Below, piece by piece: positions 26,410 through 35,213 of a stretch of 64,000 bases of DNA. The notes beneath the pieces are model-generated. The model was not told the DNA's origin. It made no database searches and was given only the letters and a program-made list of their open reading frames with translations. This DNA comes from an uncultured Prevotellaceae bacterium (GTDB lineage: Bacteria > Bacteroidota > Bacteroidia > Bacteroidales > Muribaculaceae): the NCBI GenBank assembly GCA_900317325.1, contig ONGE01000005.1:1-64000 (forward strand), written 5' to 3'. The first letter of the stretch is position 1, and every line of letters starts with the position of its first letter. The position numbers and the translations under genes were made by a program.

Positions 26410-26835
26410 GGAATTTTTTATAAAACAAAATTGATAAAACCCGAATTATTGCAAAAATTCCACACTTTTTTATCACAAACTATGATTTTTGCCCCAAAAT
26501 GACATCTCTCTGGAAAATTCTTGTCAAAACATAGTTACATCATTCCCTAATTAAATCGATTTGCATCGTTTTAATGCCCATTAAAATGATGCAAAATATA
26601 AAAAGGATTTGGTCAAGTTGTTGGATTAATTCAACACACACTCAATTGCATTATACGAGCCAGCCGAGGATATGACATCACCCTTGGCTGAACTCAGTAT
26701 AGAAGCTATTTCTGTGCGTTAGTTTTTACAGGCGGTTACGCTTTTCTTGGCTATCTTGTCCGTCTTTTTTGAAATCAGTTTGCTTATGTCGTGTAAATAA
26801 TTATCGACATCAAGGGGGGCTATTTTCTTGTTTTA
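26410..26835. other. AT-rich intergenic stretch with a possible small relic
   Basis: Mostly AT-rich and without a convincing gene. On the minus strand, just after the two stop codons (TAA TAA) of the frame at 26836-27231 and in the same frame, 34 more codons run KKIAPLDVDNYLHDISKL, then lysine-rich, then TACKN and a stop near 26727. This could be a small relic or chance. No RNA gene or promoter is evident. Confidence 0.4.
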
Positions 26836-27231
26836 TTACATTTCCCTGCCTCTTATTCTGCTCACCATTTCGCTGGTATTCATCATGGCAATGATGCAGA
26901 ACGCAATCATCAGCGAGGTTAGCAGCACACAAATCATGCGACTGTTCTGCTCGATGAATTGTAGCGGGTAGAAATTGATGCCGAAAGTGAACAGGGGTGT
27001 GTTGGATGGTATGGCAAGGATGAAGACAAGAAGTCCGCTGCCAAGGACAATACCTGCCACGAAGGCTGCAACCACAGCCATGCGGTAACGGCGTATTTGT
27101 TTCGTCTCTGCCTGTTGGATTTCATCAATCATGGCGAATTTCCTTTCCAACCGTTTGTTGAACAACTCGTTGTCCTTAAGTGCTGGGGTGAAACTGTCGA
27201 AAAGTTCCTGTATTCTTTTGTCGTCATTCAT
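26836..27231 (-). CDS. Small two-helix membrane protein, candidate anti-sigma factor
   Basis: 131 residues: a charged N-terminal third (LFDSFTPALKDNELFNKRLERKF), then two membrane helices (about 50-74 and 97-116). It overlaps the end of the ECF sigma gene by 8 bases and is AT-richer than its neighbours. A cytoplasmic helical part followed by membrane spans, placed directly behind an ECF sigma, is the layout of many anti-sigma factors, but no known anti-sigma domain is visible. That role is therefore inferred from position. Confidence 0.65.
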   Translation of the reverse strand: MNDDKRIQELFDSFTPALKDNELFNKRLERKFAMIDEIQQAETKQIRRYRMAVVAAFVAGIVLGSGLLVFILAIPSNTPLFTFGINFYPLQFIEQNSRMICVLLTSLMIAFCIIAMMNTSEMVSRIRGREM

Positions 27232-27706
27232 TTTTCAAAAGGGTTTTAAGTTTGTCTCTGCCTCGTGATAGCTGCTTCTTCACAGCATCTTCAGTCACAT
27301 TTACAATATCGGCTATTTCCCTGATTGAATAACCTTTAAGATAGAAGAGCAATATTGCGGTTCGTTCTTTTGGCGGCAATTGCTCCATAGCTATGTAGAG
27401 AGCTTGGTAACGAAATTCGCGGTCGGCTGCAAAAGAGGAATCCTCACGTTTTTCGAGCGCATCCAAGGGTTGCATGGTTCGGCGACAGCGGTTCGTGTCG
27501 ATAAACATATTGTAGGCGATACGGTAGAGCCATGCCGTGCCTTTTCCACATTCCTCATACTTAGAACAGGATAGGTAAGCCTTCACCAGTGCGTCCTGTG
27601 CGATGTCGTCTGCCTCATCCCGATTGCCACAGCAGAGTGCGAGCAGAAAGCGCCTAAGCGCTTCCTGTTCAGTCTTGATAATCTCTATGAATTGCTCGCG
27701 GGTCAC
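27224..27706 (-). CDS. ECF RNA polymerase sigma factor
   Basis: 160 residues. Region 2 reads ALRRFLLALCCGNRDEADDIAQDALVKAYLS and WLYRIAYNMFIDTNR; region 4 reads LPPKERTAILLFYLKGYSIREIADIV, then TEDAVKKQLSRGRDKLK. The start is a GTG overlapping the stop of the upstream membrane protein (GTGA), which implies coupled translation. The downstream membrane protein may be its anti-sigma. Unlike the system at 23.5 kb there is no FecR/STN partner, so the signal is probably not a TonB ligand. Confidence 0.85.
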   Translation of the reverse strand: MTREQFIEIIKTEQEALRRFLLALCCGNRDEADDIAQDALVKAYLSCSKYEECGKGTAWLYRIAYNMFIDTNRCRRTMQPLDALEKREDSSFAADREFRYQALYIAMEQLPPKERTAILLFYLKGYSIREIADIVNVTEDAVKKQLSRGRDKLKTLLKNE

Positions 27707-28140
27707 GCCTGGTTTCTGGCTTCAGCCTCAATCTCTTGCTTCAGTACCTTTCGCCCCACAAAGTAATTGATAAGGAAAGCAAGCCCAACACCTAACGACG
27801 GTACTGCTACGAAGGACAGTCCGATGAACATGTCAGCATCGACTTCATCAATGACTAAACCGAACATAGCCAGAGCCACATAGATTCCCGCACCAAAAAG
27901 GGTGAAGATACAACCGTACAATAGCTTGTCAAGCAGTCGCTCCTTGATACTGGGGCGAGGTTGGTTCATCTTCTTGAAGAATTCTTCCAAATCCACATCA
28001 GAGTTCTTCTCAATTGCGGCCAGCGCAATTTGGGCGCGTTTATTAGTGGCGTTTGTCTTTGCACGTGCTACAATTGCCACGATGATGATTGGAAGCACAA
28101 CAAAAATCCCTAAAAGGACTATCATTTCAGCAAATTTCAT
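27703..28140 (-). CDS. DUF6249-like small membrane protein
   Basis: 145 residues: an N-terminal membrane helix (about 5-24), a cytoplasmic KRAQIALAAIEKNSDVDLEEFF segment, and two C-terminal helices (about 72-92 and 103-126). The helix-linker-two-helix layout with AIEKN resembles DUF6249 proteins that often sit beside ECF sigma genes in Bacteroidetes. It is first in a three-gene operon whose 44-bp promoter module is at 28307-28350. Function unknown; the family name is given with moderate confidence. Confidence 0.65.
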   Translation of the reverse strand: MKFAEMIVLLGIFVVLPIIIVAIVARAKTNATNKRAQIALAAIEKNSDVDLEEFFKKMNQPRPSIKERLLDKLLYGCIFTLFGAGIYVALAMFGLVIDEVDADMFIGLSFVAVPSLGVGLAFLINYFVGRKVLKQEIEAEARNQA

Positions 28141-28306
28141 TTTCTCTACCTTTATGTGTTATACAATGATTTTTATTATTCTCGTTTGAGCTCGCTCATA
28201 TATATAACGAATTAGTAAGTCGAAAAGTGACGTGGAAAGAATATTTTAGAGACAGGTGCCCAAATGGAGATTTTTCTCGTTATTTTTCGATATCAGTTTG
28301 GCGAGA

Positions 28307-28350
28307 CAAAATTACCCATCAATCCCCACACCCACAATCCCCAAATAGGT
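28307..28350 (-). promoter_or_regulatory. 44-bp promoter module of the second ECF operon
   Basis: Minus strand: ACCTATTTGGGG at 28350, then ATTGTGGGTGT, GGGATTGATGGG and TAATTTTG ending at 28307. The start at 28140 is 166 bases away, giving a long 5' leader in the otherwise empty 28141-28306 interval. Confidence 0.65.
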
Positions 28351-28464
28351 AAATAGTCAGCCGAGGGCGACATTTCGTACCCTCGGCTGGCCACGGTATC
28401 GAAAAAGCTGTTTCTATATATTCCGTTTACAGGCGATTGCTCTCGTCTTGGCCGGCATGGCTGT

Positions 28465-30560
28465 TCAAAGCAGTCCTCTATCTTTGTTCTTCTCGTCGTC
28501 AAATTTTGATTGGTTCTTGACTTTGAAGCGCTTGTTGTTGTTCAGACGGAATCCCACCCTGAGCAGTATGAGGTTGTCATAGGTCTTCAGGTTCAAGCGT
28601 TGATGCTCTTTATAGAAGTCAGTATCAATGGCGCGTTGCTGATACTCCCGCACACCTAACCGGATGGGAGGCAAATAGGTGAGCGAGACATTGATCCTGT
28701 CGTGCCAGAAGGTCTTGAACAATGAGACCGCCCACATGTCCTGCTCCTGCTGCTCATATCCTTGAAGCAAAGGCACCTGGCGCAACGAGCGTGAATAATC
28801 CACCTCAAGCCTCATCTTGAGCGGGTTGATATAATAGGACAAGTTGCTGCTGAATTCAGGTTGTTAGCATGGTTTTTATAAGTGTCCCAACTGATGTTCA
28901 TATGAGAGTACTGCAATGAGTTGCTCCATGTGATGTTTTTATTAATGCTCCAGTTGTGCATGATCACGAACGCGAGTGCGGAGTGTCTAGAGTTCACGAA
29001 TGACTGCTGATACAGTTCATCCACATGACTATAAAAGTCGCTGATAGCATGCTTGGAGGACTGATAAACACCCGCCAAGATGAGATTCTGCCATAGCACC
29101 GCCTGCAGATTCACTTCGTGTTTCAAACTGGGTTTCAGCCCAGGATTCCCCTGAAAGGCCATCCTCTCGTCCAGGTTGTAACCGATGGGCGATAACTGAT
29201 ATAGTTTGGGATATTCCATCCTTGTGGAGTAGTCCGCGCTGACCTGCACATTCTGTGAAGGGACAAAATTCAGCGATGCCGCAGGTAGCAGTTGATTGTA
29301 AGTATTGGAAGTAACCTTATCACTGATATGGATAGACTCGAAGGCCAGTCCAACACGTCCACTCAACTTGTCGTTCAACGTGTAATCGAGATAGGAGAAC
29401 ACATTGTGCCTGTTCTCATCTGATTTTGTAACAGGAATATTGCGTTGGCCGAATCTGTAGAGAGCCCAAGTGGCCGAATATCCAAAATCCACAGAAAGCT
29501 TGTCATTCGGGCTGAACACGGCATCAACGGTTCCCTTGTAATAATTCTTCTTGTGGGTGGAATAGACATCATTGAGTAAGGTTTCATGCATCGAATAGGT
29601 ATTGCGATTGTCTGTCTTGAATAGGTTGTAGTTCAAGTCAGCATATAGCTTCCACTTTTGGCAGATGGTCCAGTTATAGATAACAGAAAACTTGAAGTCA
29701 TTGCTTTTCACGTCATTGCCTATCAGTTCGCTAAATTTGGTTGTCACATTGTCCGTGGAAGTGCCCGTGTAGTCATATTGAGTAGAATGACGCCTGTTGT
29801 CATGTATAAAAGAGCCCCGCAGTGACAGCGTCTGGTTGTCGGCAACTTTCCAGTCCAGACCGAGGTTTGCCGCATGTGCATTGCTCTTATTGTGGTCATT
29901 GGGATTGTCTGTAGTGTATTCCTTGCTGGACAAATCGGACAGACCTAGATAGACCTTACTGTAGGAAATCGGGTAGTTCCACCTGATATGGCCATAGACA
30001 TAGCCAACGTTAAAGTTCCATTTCTTGTCGGTATGCGAGTACTGGATGTTGGGTTGCTCATTGACAATGTGGTCATCGCCATTGTTGCCAGGCGATACAA
30101 TCGTGAAGTTGTTAATGGACAAGCCGTTTCCCACATAATCATTTTTGAGTTTGATGTCAATGACATATTTATAGCCGGCAATAACGTATCTGCCAGGCAA
30201 TTCATGGATGATTTCTATCTCCTTGACCCTTTTAGGATCGATTGACCTGACATAATCAAAGTTTCGTTCCTGCCCGTCAACTATCACAAGCACCCGTTCG
30301 TCGTTCTTAACGCTGACTTTTGATTTCAATTGGTCGAACTTCACACCAGGTAGCAAGTTCATTATATCGAATACATTGGTAACGCCCTTGCGATGATTCT
30401 CGGTGATTTTAAACACATCGCTTTTAGGCTTGTGCTTGATCAGGCTCTCGGTAAACACCAGTTCAGGGAGCGTGACCTCCATGATGGAGTCCTGCCCGTT
30501 TTGACCCATGATGTCAAAGAACAGGCTTACGAGCATAAAGAATGTCCATAATCTTCTCAT
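28465..30560 (-). pseudogene. TonB-dependent receptor with a one-base frameshift
   Basis: The first frame (from 30560) reads a signal peptide and a plug (SDVFKITENHRKGVTNVFDIMN, LLPGVKFDQLKSKVSVKNDERV), then most of an OMP-b-brl barrel, up to HANNLNS. One base is missing near 28848-28856, and the next frame continues naturally as SNLSYYINPLKMRLEVDYS to the C-terminus at 28465. The plug starts right after the signal peptide, without a carboxypeptidase-like domain. Either a recent inactivation, a phase-variable site, or a sequencing error; the run CAGCAGC at the site is a short repeat. A promoter module (30598-30641) lies 38 bases upstream. Confidence 0.75.
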
Positions 30561-30597
30561 AATAAATGATTAATTAAAAATGAGTTTTTGTTGAAGC

Positions 30598-30641
30598 TAA
30601 ATCAATCGGTTTTGTAAGGGCGTACGATGCCCTAGATGGGT
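30598..30641 (-). promoter_or_regulatory. 44-bp promoter module of the frameshifted receptor
   Basis: Minus strand: ACCCATCTAGGG at 30641; the -7 position, 44 bases on, reads TTGATTTA, a weak match. Spacing is the same as at 206-249, 24079-24122 and 28307-28350. Confidence 0.4.
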
Positions 30642-30700
30642 ATTTCTTTCCCACTTGGGAGAGAAGGTGCCCATTTTATAAGAGGCTTAAAATTAAGGTA

Positions 30701-30904
30701 TTACTCGTTGCGATACTCGAGGATGTCGCCAGGGGTGCAGTCCAAGGCACGGCAGATGGCGTCGAGCGTCGAGAAACGCACGGCCTTGGCTTTGCCGGTC
30801 TTGAGGATCGAGAGGTTGGCAATCGTGATTCCAACGCGTTCGCTCAGTTCATTGAGCGACATCTTGCGGCGCGCCATCATCACATCAAGATTCACGATAA
30901 TCAT
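30701..30904 (-). CDS. Small XRE-family HTH regulator (YozG-like)
   Basis: 67 residues, almost entirely one XRE helix-turn-helix: VMMARRKMSLNELSERVGITIANLSILKTGKAKAVRFSTLDAICRALDC, ending PGDILEYRNE. Stand-alone regulators of this type are commonly paired with a DUF2975 membrane protein, as here, with 13 bases between the genes. It probably controls its own operon; a perfect inverted repeat is found in that promoter (31448-31466). Confidence 0.85.
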   Translation of the reverse strand: MIIVNLDVMMARRKMSLNELSERVGITIANLSILKTGKAKAVRFSTLDAICRALDCTPGDILEYRNE

Positions 30905-30917
30905 AGCGCAAATGGGG

Positions 30918-31400
30918 TTAAATGGTTAACTTCTGTTCCTCGGCGGCGTCATAGGCCAACTTGTAAAGTATGGCTACAAGTACTGCCACTATCGCATAGA
31001 CAAATGGGGTGTCGGTCAGGCCCCATTCATAGTGATCCGTGGCCGAGCAGGCATAACCCATGTTATCACTGATGAACGAATGAATGGGTAGCACAATGGC
31101 CATGATCCACAATAGCACCACATTGGCACGGTTGAATATCGTTCCCCCTTTCAGGTATTTGAGGATGTTGAACACAAACGCAGCCATCAGCCCCGCCATC
31201 AAAAGGATAAAGAGACGGTTAACGATGAACAGGGCTAATTTGGAACCTATGTTCGGAGAGCCCCAGTTGATGACACCCTTGCCGCTGCCTGTTGTCAGGA
31301 CAAAATAGGACTGGACGGCATAAAACGCCACCCACAAGACGATGCCGATAAGCGCTAACACGCACACGGTTTTCAACACTCTGTTAGATGTCTTCTTCAT
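30918..31400 (-). CDS. DUF2975 family membrane protein
   Basis: 160 residues from the ATG at 31400. Four hydrophobic helices are visible (about 10-30, 57-80, 90-110, 130-150), with the loop LKGGTIFNRANVVLLWIMA typical of DUF2975. The family has no proven function; members are paired with a small XRE regulator, as here. Its promoter TATCTTTG (31434-31441) lies 33 bases upstream. Confidence 0.8.
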   Translation of the reverse strand: MKKTSNRVLKTVCVLALIGIVLWVAFYAVQSYFVLTTGSGKGVINWGSPNIGSKLALFIVNRLFILLMAGLMAAFVFNILKYLKGGTIFNRANVVLLWIMAIVLPIHSFISDNMGYACSATDHYEWGLTDTPFVYAIVAVLVAILYKLAYDAAEEQKLTI

Positions 31401-31433
31401 AATGTACAACTCTTTTAATGTTCATTTCCGCCA

Positions 31434-31466
31434 CAAAGATACATCAATTTATCGAGAAACGATAAA
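31434..31466 (-). promoter_or_regulatory. Promoter and inverted-repeat operator of the DUF2975/XRE operon
   Basis: Minus-strand -7 box TATCTTTG (31441 to 31434). TTTATCG, a 5-base centre, and CGATAAA form a perfect 7-base inverted repeat at 31448-31466, between the -33 and -7 regions. A protein bound there would block RNA polymerase, so autorepression by the XRE protein is likely. Confidence 0.6.
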
Positions 31467-31552
31467 TATATCATAAAAATTAAGAAAATTTAATCATTTA
31501 ACAATTAAATTTTATCGCTGCAAAAATAAAGGGGATTTCTTAAGCCAGCAAC

Positions 31553-31599
31553 ACCCAAATGGGTGTTTTTGGATTTATGCAGGATAATGTGTACTTTTG
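31553..31599 (+). promoter_or_regulatory. Promoter of the LuxR-type gene with ACCCAAATGGGT palindrome
   Basis: ACCCAAATGGGT (31553-31564), a TTTG at 31568-31571 at -33 spacing (20 bases), and the -7 box TACTTTTG (31592-31599). The box places the transcript start near 31606, which rules out the ATG at 31597 and supports the one at 31621. The palindrome is the same as at the BspA-like promoter (238-249). Confidence 0.6.
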
Positions 31600-31620
31600 G
31601 CCTTTCTAAAGATCACATTT

Positions 31621-32385
31621 ATGGCTCGGGTTGAGGATTTCTTTATCATGGACAATGCGGTGACGGGGATCACCGATGAGGATTACCGCAACATCCAGGA
31701 CGTTGTGGACTCGGTGGATGCGTTCTCGCGCATGACCTACAAGAGTGTCTATATCATCGACTACTTCAAGAAGAACTTCCTGTATGTCAGCGAGAACCCG
31801 TTGTTCCTGTGCGGCTTGTCGTCCAGCGAAGTCAAGGAAATTGGCTACAAGTTCTATATCAACAATGTGCCGCAGGAGGATCTCGAGCGGCTGTTGATAA
31901 TCAATTCTTCAGGCTTTTATTTTTCCAAGGACATCCCTGCGGCCGAGAAGCGATATTACACGCTATCTTACAATTTCAGGGTCATCAACACGGTGTCCAA
32001 AAAGGTGCAGACCATCAACCATCAACTGACGCCCCTCAAGATGATGCCCGACGGGAGAATCTGGCTGGCGTTGTGTGTGGCTTCCATCCCCACGAAGCAG
32101 GGTGATGACACCATCCTGATGTTCAATAACCGCACGCATGAGGGTTGGAACCTGGATCTGGAGAGCGGCACATGGCAGTCGGTCCCCTACATCTCGCTCA
32201 CCGAGCAGGAGACGCAGGTTCTCAAATATTCGGCCATGGGTTACACCACCCAGGAAATCGCCCGGCTGATGTTCAAGTCGTTTGACACGGTGAAAGGCTA
32301 CCGTAAAAGCATCCTTGAGAAATTCGACACCGACAGCATCACCGAGGCCATCAACTACGCCATGATCTACCGCCTCATCGACTGA
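31621..32385 (+). CDS. LuxR-type HTH regulator with an N-terminal sensor-like domain
   Basis: 254 residues from the ATG at 31621. The N-terminal two thirds (about 10-165) reads like a PAS-type fold (YKSVYIIDYFKKNFLYVSEN, then SYNFRVINTVSKKVQTINHQ). The C-terminal 65 residues are a LuxR HTH: SLTEQETQVLKYSAMGYTTQEIARLMFKS, then DTVKGYRKSILEKF. No receiver Asp motif is seen, so it is not a standard response regulator. Its own promoter carries the ACCC...GGGT palindrome found at other surface-gene promoters, which makes it a candidate for the protein that binds there. Confidence 0.8.
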   Translation: MARVEDFFIMDNAVTGITDEDYRNIQDVVDSVDAFSRMTYKSVYIIDYFKKNFLYVSENPLFLCGLSSSEVKEIGYKFYINNVPQEDLERLLIINSSGFYFSKDIPAAEKRYYTLSYNFRVINTVSKKVQTINHQLTPLKMMPDGRIWLALCVASIPTKQGDDTILMFNNRTHEGWNLDLESGTWQSVPYISLTEQETQVLKYSAMGYTTQEIARLMFKSFDTVKGYRKSILEKFDTDSITEAINYAMIYRLID

Positions 32386-32419
32386 CAAGCGAATACCAGC
32401 AGGAGAAGAGTGCACCTCA

Positions 32420-33472
32420 TCAAGCATCAATACGAGGACTTTTGCGGGTTGACTCTGACTTGCTGACGAAGTAGTCGGCAATGTCGGCAGTCGGGGCGAT
32501 GGCTGTAAGCAGAGACTCGTAATCGGGGATGAGCAGAGAGGCATCGTGCCAGTGGTGCTGCTGGGCGATTTTGCGCCAATCGGCAATGGCGTCGGCATCA
32601 GGATAGAGTGTTACATCACGGCCATTCAGCACGCTGCGCTCACTCAGTGCATTGAGGTTGCTTTTTGAGCCTGTTGCCAACCAAATCACGCCGTGAATCA
32701 CCATCGAGGCGATGATGGCTGTTTTCTCACTTTCTACGACGGCTACAGGAGAGTCGGGGTGCCGCGCAAGCAGGTGCTCGCCAAAGTAAACCAATTCGGC
32801 ACGCTGGCCATCTTGGGGCTGTTTGCGATAAATGAGCGGATATATCGATTTGTCTCGGTGTCCGTCGCTGCAGTAAGCCATTGCCTTAATCTGGCGCAGG
32901 CGATGGTTGACGTCCAGGTAGCGGAACATCGTGCGGCGGCCGTCATACCCCACTTCGTAGCGCTTGAACGCTTCATGAGTGCTAGGATAAAGGCTCTTGA
33001 GAAATCTGTACAGATTGGACATTTCAATCACATTAGGCCGAGTCGTGCGTTGGTAATCCTCCCATCTCTCTTCGTAATAAATCGGTTCCGGCCGTGATTG
33101 CACTACTGGTGCAACACGACGTGGAATATAGGGAAGCGAGTGGTGACCTCGTGTCATCGTCACACCATTCGCCCGCAGATGGGCAATGATGGTGCCTGGG
33201 GAGATTCGTGACGGTGTGCGGCAGCTGCGCCATTGCGTCATCACGTCACGGTCGCCCTTATAGCCGCCACTATTACGGCTCAACGAGAGCCACAGCTCCC
33301 GCAAGGTTTCCTCATCGGCTGGTGACTCGATGGCTGCTGCACGCAGCGACAAGCAGGCCCGGTACCATGTCTCGTGGTCATCCAGGCCACCAACCTGCAT
33401 CACGTCCACCTGACGCAGGATGTCGTTCCAGTCATAATCGCTGGCAGTGTGAGAAGAAAAAGTGCGTTTCAT
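32420..33472 (-). CDS. TOPRIM/primase-like protein of the mobile element (DUF6371-like)
   Basis: 350 residues. The N-terminal part (about 1-90; HETWYRACLSLRAAA, GGYKGDRDVMTQWRS) resembles a PriCT-type primase C-terminal module. The C-terminal half has a TOPRIM core: VAVVESEKTAIIASMV supplies the catalytic Glu and LYPDADAIADW supplies the Asp-x-Asp. Zinc-finger cysteines expected of a full DnaG primase are not visible. Likely involved in replication or priming of the element. It ends 34 bases from the chromosomal LuxR gene. Confidence 0.7.
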   Translation of the reverse strand: MKRTFSSHTASDYDWNDILRQVDVMQVGGLDDHETWYRACLSLRAAAIESPADEETLRELWLSLSRNSGGYKGDRDVMTQWRSCRTPSRISPGTIIAHLRANGVTMTRGHHSLPYIPRRVAPVVQSRPEPIYYEERWEDYQRTTRPNVIEMSNLYRFLKSLYPSTHEAFKRYEVGYDGRRTMFRYLDVNHRLRQIKAMAYCSDGHRDKSIYPLIYRKQPQDGQRAELVYFGEHLLARHPDSPVAVVESEKTAIIASMVIHGVIWLATGSKSNLNALSERSVLNGRDVTLYPDADAIADWRKIAQQHHWHDASLLIPDYESLLTAIAPTADIADYFVSKSESTRKSPRIDA

Positions 33473-33574
33473 TGGTTTCTGTTATTTTAGAGTTGTTGGT
33501 GCAACGGTAATTATGATTACTTCACTACTTGTGCAATCGCTCCGGTGTCGTGGGGTGGTGCAGTTTATATATTA

Positions 33575-33594
33575 CACCCCCTTTATAGGGGGTG
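33575..33594. repeat. GC-rich hairpin in the element, possible origin or attenuator
   Basis: CACCCCC, loop TTTATA, GGGGGTG form a perfect 7-bp stem, extended loosely by AT pairs. The surrounding 33505-33612 contains repeated GTGCAA/TTGCAC half-sites. It lies between the ATPase stop (33613) and the primase-like start (33472). An origin (oriT or oriV) or an intra-operon hairpin are both possible. Confidence 0.4.
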
Positions 33595-33612
33595 ATATAA
33601 ATTGCACCTCAC

Positions 33613-34827
33613 CTACGTAGCTTCACCATCGGCTGCACAGTACAGACCATTGTCGCGCTTGACAATCAAGCCAGCTTCCATGGTATGTTTGATGTCTTCT
33701 TTGGCAGTGCGATCACCCTTGTCGAACGCTCGTTTAATCTCCTTAATCAAGTCGGCATAACGACAACCATTGGGAAACTTGCGGCAGTAGTTAGCGATTG
33801 CATCATAACGTATTTGCTGGCGCATCGAGGGGCCATCGTCCTGCTGTGGCGCGCCCACCACCTCGGGCAAGCCCTGGTCGTTCACTTTGAAACAAAAGTC
33901 CTCTGGGCGCTTTCCACGGGCTTTCTCGAAAGAGACTTTCGTTATCTCGCCATCGGCGTTGAAGACCATGGCCGTTTCAGTTTTGCGGTACAGGTTAGAG
34001 CCGGCATGGCCACGCGGACGCAGCACCTTTCCTCCGCTCATCACGTCATTCAGATTGGCGTGGATGACAGTGAGGATGTGGCAGTTGTAGTGTGAAGAGA
34101 ACTTCATCACAAACTGCTGGATGATGGCACCCTCAACAATGTGGTTGGGATCATTGCACAAGTCGGCGATGCCATCGATGACCACAAGCGACGGACGATA
34201 CTGCTCGATAGCCAATGCACATGCCATCAAGCGCTTGGGCGGGTCTATCTCGCGCAGGTCAAAGACTTCAAGCAAGGCGGCATCAGAGTCAAGAATACGC
34301 CTCATGCGGCGTTTGATGCGTCGTGCCCTGCCTCTGCCTTGCTCCGTGTCAATCCACAGCACACGGCCCGGCTCGACATCGGCTCGAATGAAATAGTTGG
34401 AGCGTGGGCGGGTACACGCACTCAGATATTCGGCCACCAGCAGTAGGCAGCCGAATGTCTTGCGTGTACCTGGCACACCGATGATGACCGAGAAGTTTTG
34501 CAGAGTCATCATGGGCGATTCTTTACTGCCGGCATACAGGATGGGCACCTCGTCGCAGTCATCGTTGTCCACTTCCTCGGGCGTGATGCGCCCAGCATCA
34601 AGGATGTCCTTTACAGCGCCGGGGTCAATCTGGTCTGCCTCACTTTCATAGGCCGTTGCGGCAGTGATAACGTCATGCAGCATGCGCAGCGATTCGGGCA
34701 CGAGCTGGCCATTAGCGGCATACTGGTCAGCCGTTGGACGGTCTTTTCCGTTTTTAGCGGCTAACATCGCCGCACTCATCGGGTCAATGACATTGCCCGT
34801 GGGTGAGTTTTCAGAAAAATCATTCAT
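33613..34827 (-). CDS. RecA-like AAA ATPase of the mobile element
   Basis: 404 residues: an N-terminal linker (1-100), then a RepA/DnaB-type ATPase (about 105-310), then a C-terminal winged-helix-like part (about 330-400; GCRYADLIKEIKRAF). Walker A reads GVPGTRKTFG, in which the Gly before Lys of the usual GxxxxGKT is Arg. Walker B is PSLVVIDGIADL; a sensor-like CHILTVIHAN follows. Such proteins serve as replicative helicase loaders or helicases of integrative elements. Transcribed between the HTH and primase-like genes. Confidence 0.75.
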   Translation of the reverse strand: MNDFSENSPTGNVIDPMSAAMLAAKNGKDRPTADQYAANGQLVPESLRMLHDVITAATAYESEADQIDPGAVKDILDAGRITPEEVDNDDCDEVPILYAGSKESPMMTLQNFSVIIGVPGTRKTFGCLLLVAEYLSACTRPRSNYFIRADVEPGRVLWIDTEQGRGRARRIKRRMRRILDSDAALLEVFDLREIDPPKRLMACALAIEQYRPSLVVIDGIADLCNDPNHIVEGAIIQQFVMKFSSHYNCHILTVIHANLNDVMSGGKVLRPRGHAGSNLYRKTETAMVFNADGEITKVSFEKARGKRPEDFCFKVNDQGLPEVVGAPQQDDGPSMRQQIRYDAIANYCRKFPNGCRYADLIKEIKRAFDKGDRTAKEDIKHTMEAGLIVKRDNGLYCAADGEAT

Positions 34828-34916
34828 GGTACAAGAATATTAAGATTATTCTGCAAAGTACGCATATGAGGACACCTCTCCGCAATGTCAAAAAGCAGAG
34901 AGGTATCATCAATTCG

Positions 34917-35213
34917 CTAATCATGGCATTGGCCTGCTCCTGCCAGGCGATTGATGTCTTCACGACGATAGGCCACGCGACGCCCAACATGGCGTTTGGG
35001 CAGATAGCCACTCTTGTCCCATCGGATAAGCGTGCGCAGGCTTACCTTGAGTAATTTAGCAGCTTCTTCCTGAAAAACGAAGCCGTCATCAGACTTGGGT
35101 TGTTCAACATTGTGTGTTTTTCCTTGCAATTGTTGGATGACGCGATTAGCAATCGTTTCTGCCAACTGATTGTAATCGTCCTCCGTAAGCAAGATTAGAT
35201 TTGTCGCTTTCAT
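34917..35213 (-). CDS. HTH (MerR/excisionase-like) DNA-binding protein of the element
   Basis: 98 residues from the ATG at 35213. An N-terminal helix (LTEDDYNQLAETIANRVIQQL) is followed by an HTH_17-type domain (about 48-92; FQEEAAKLLKVSLRTLIRWDKSG, then YLPKRHVGRRVAYRREDINRL). This is the usual small excisionase/regulator found next to element replication genes. The longer frame upstream lacks the domain and would include a non-coding leader. Confidence 0.8.
   Translation of the reverse strand: MKATNLILLTEDDYNQLAETIANRVIQQLQGKTHNVEQPKSDDGFVFQEEAAKLLKVSLRTLIRWDKSGYLPKRHVGRRVAYRREDINRLAGAGQCHD

Noticed and set aside
28293-28502. 69-codon minus-strand frame after the frameshifted receptor
   Set aside because: Overlaps the receptor's end and the promoter module of the second ECF operon; no family traits.
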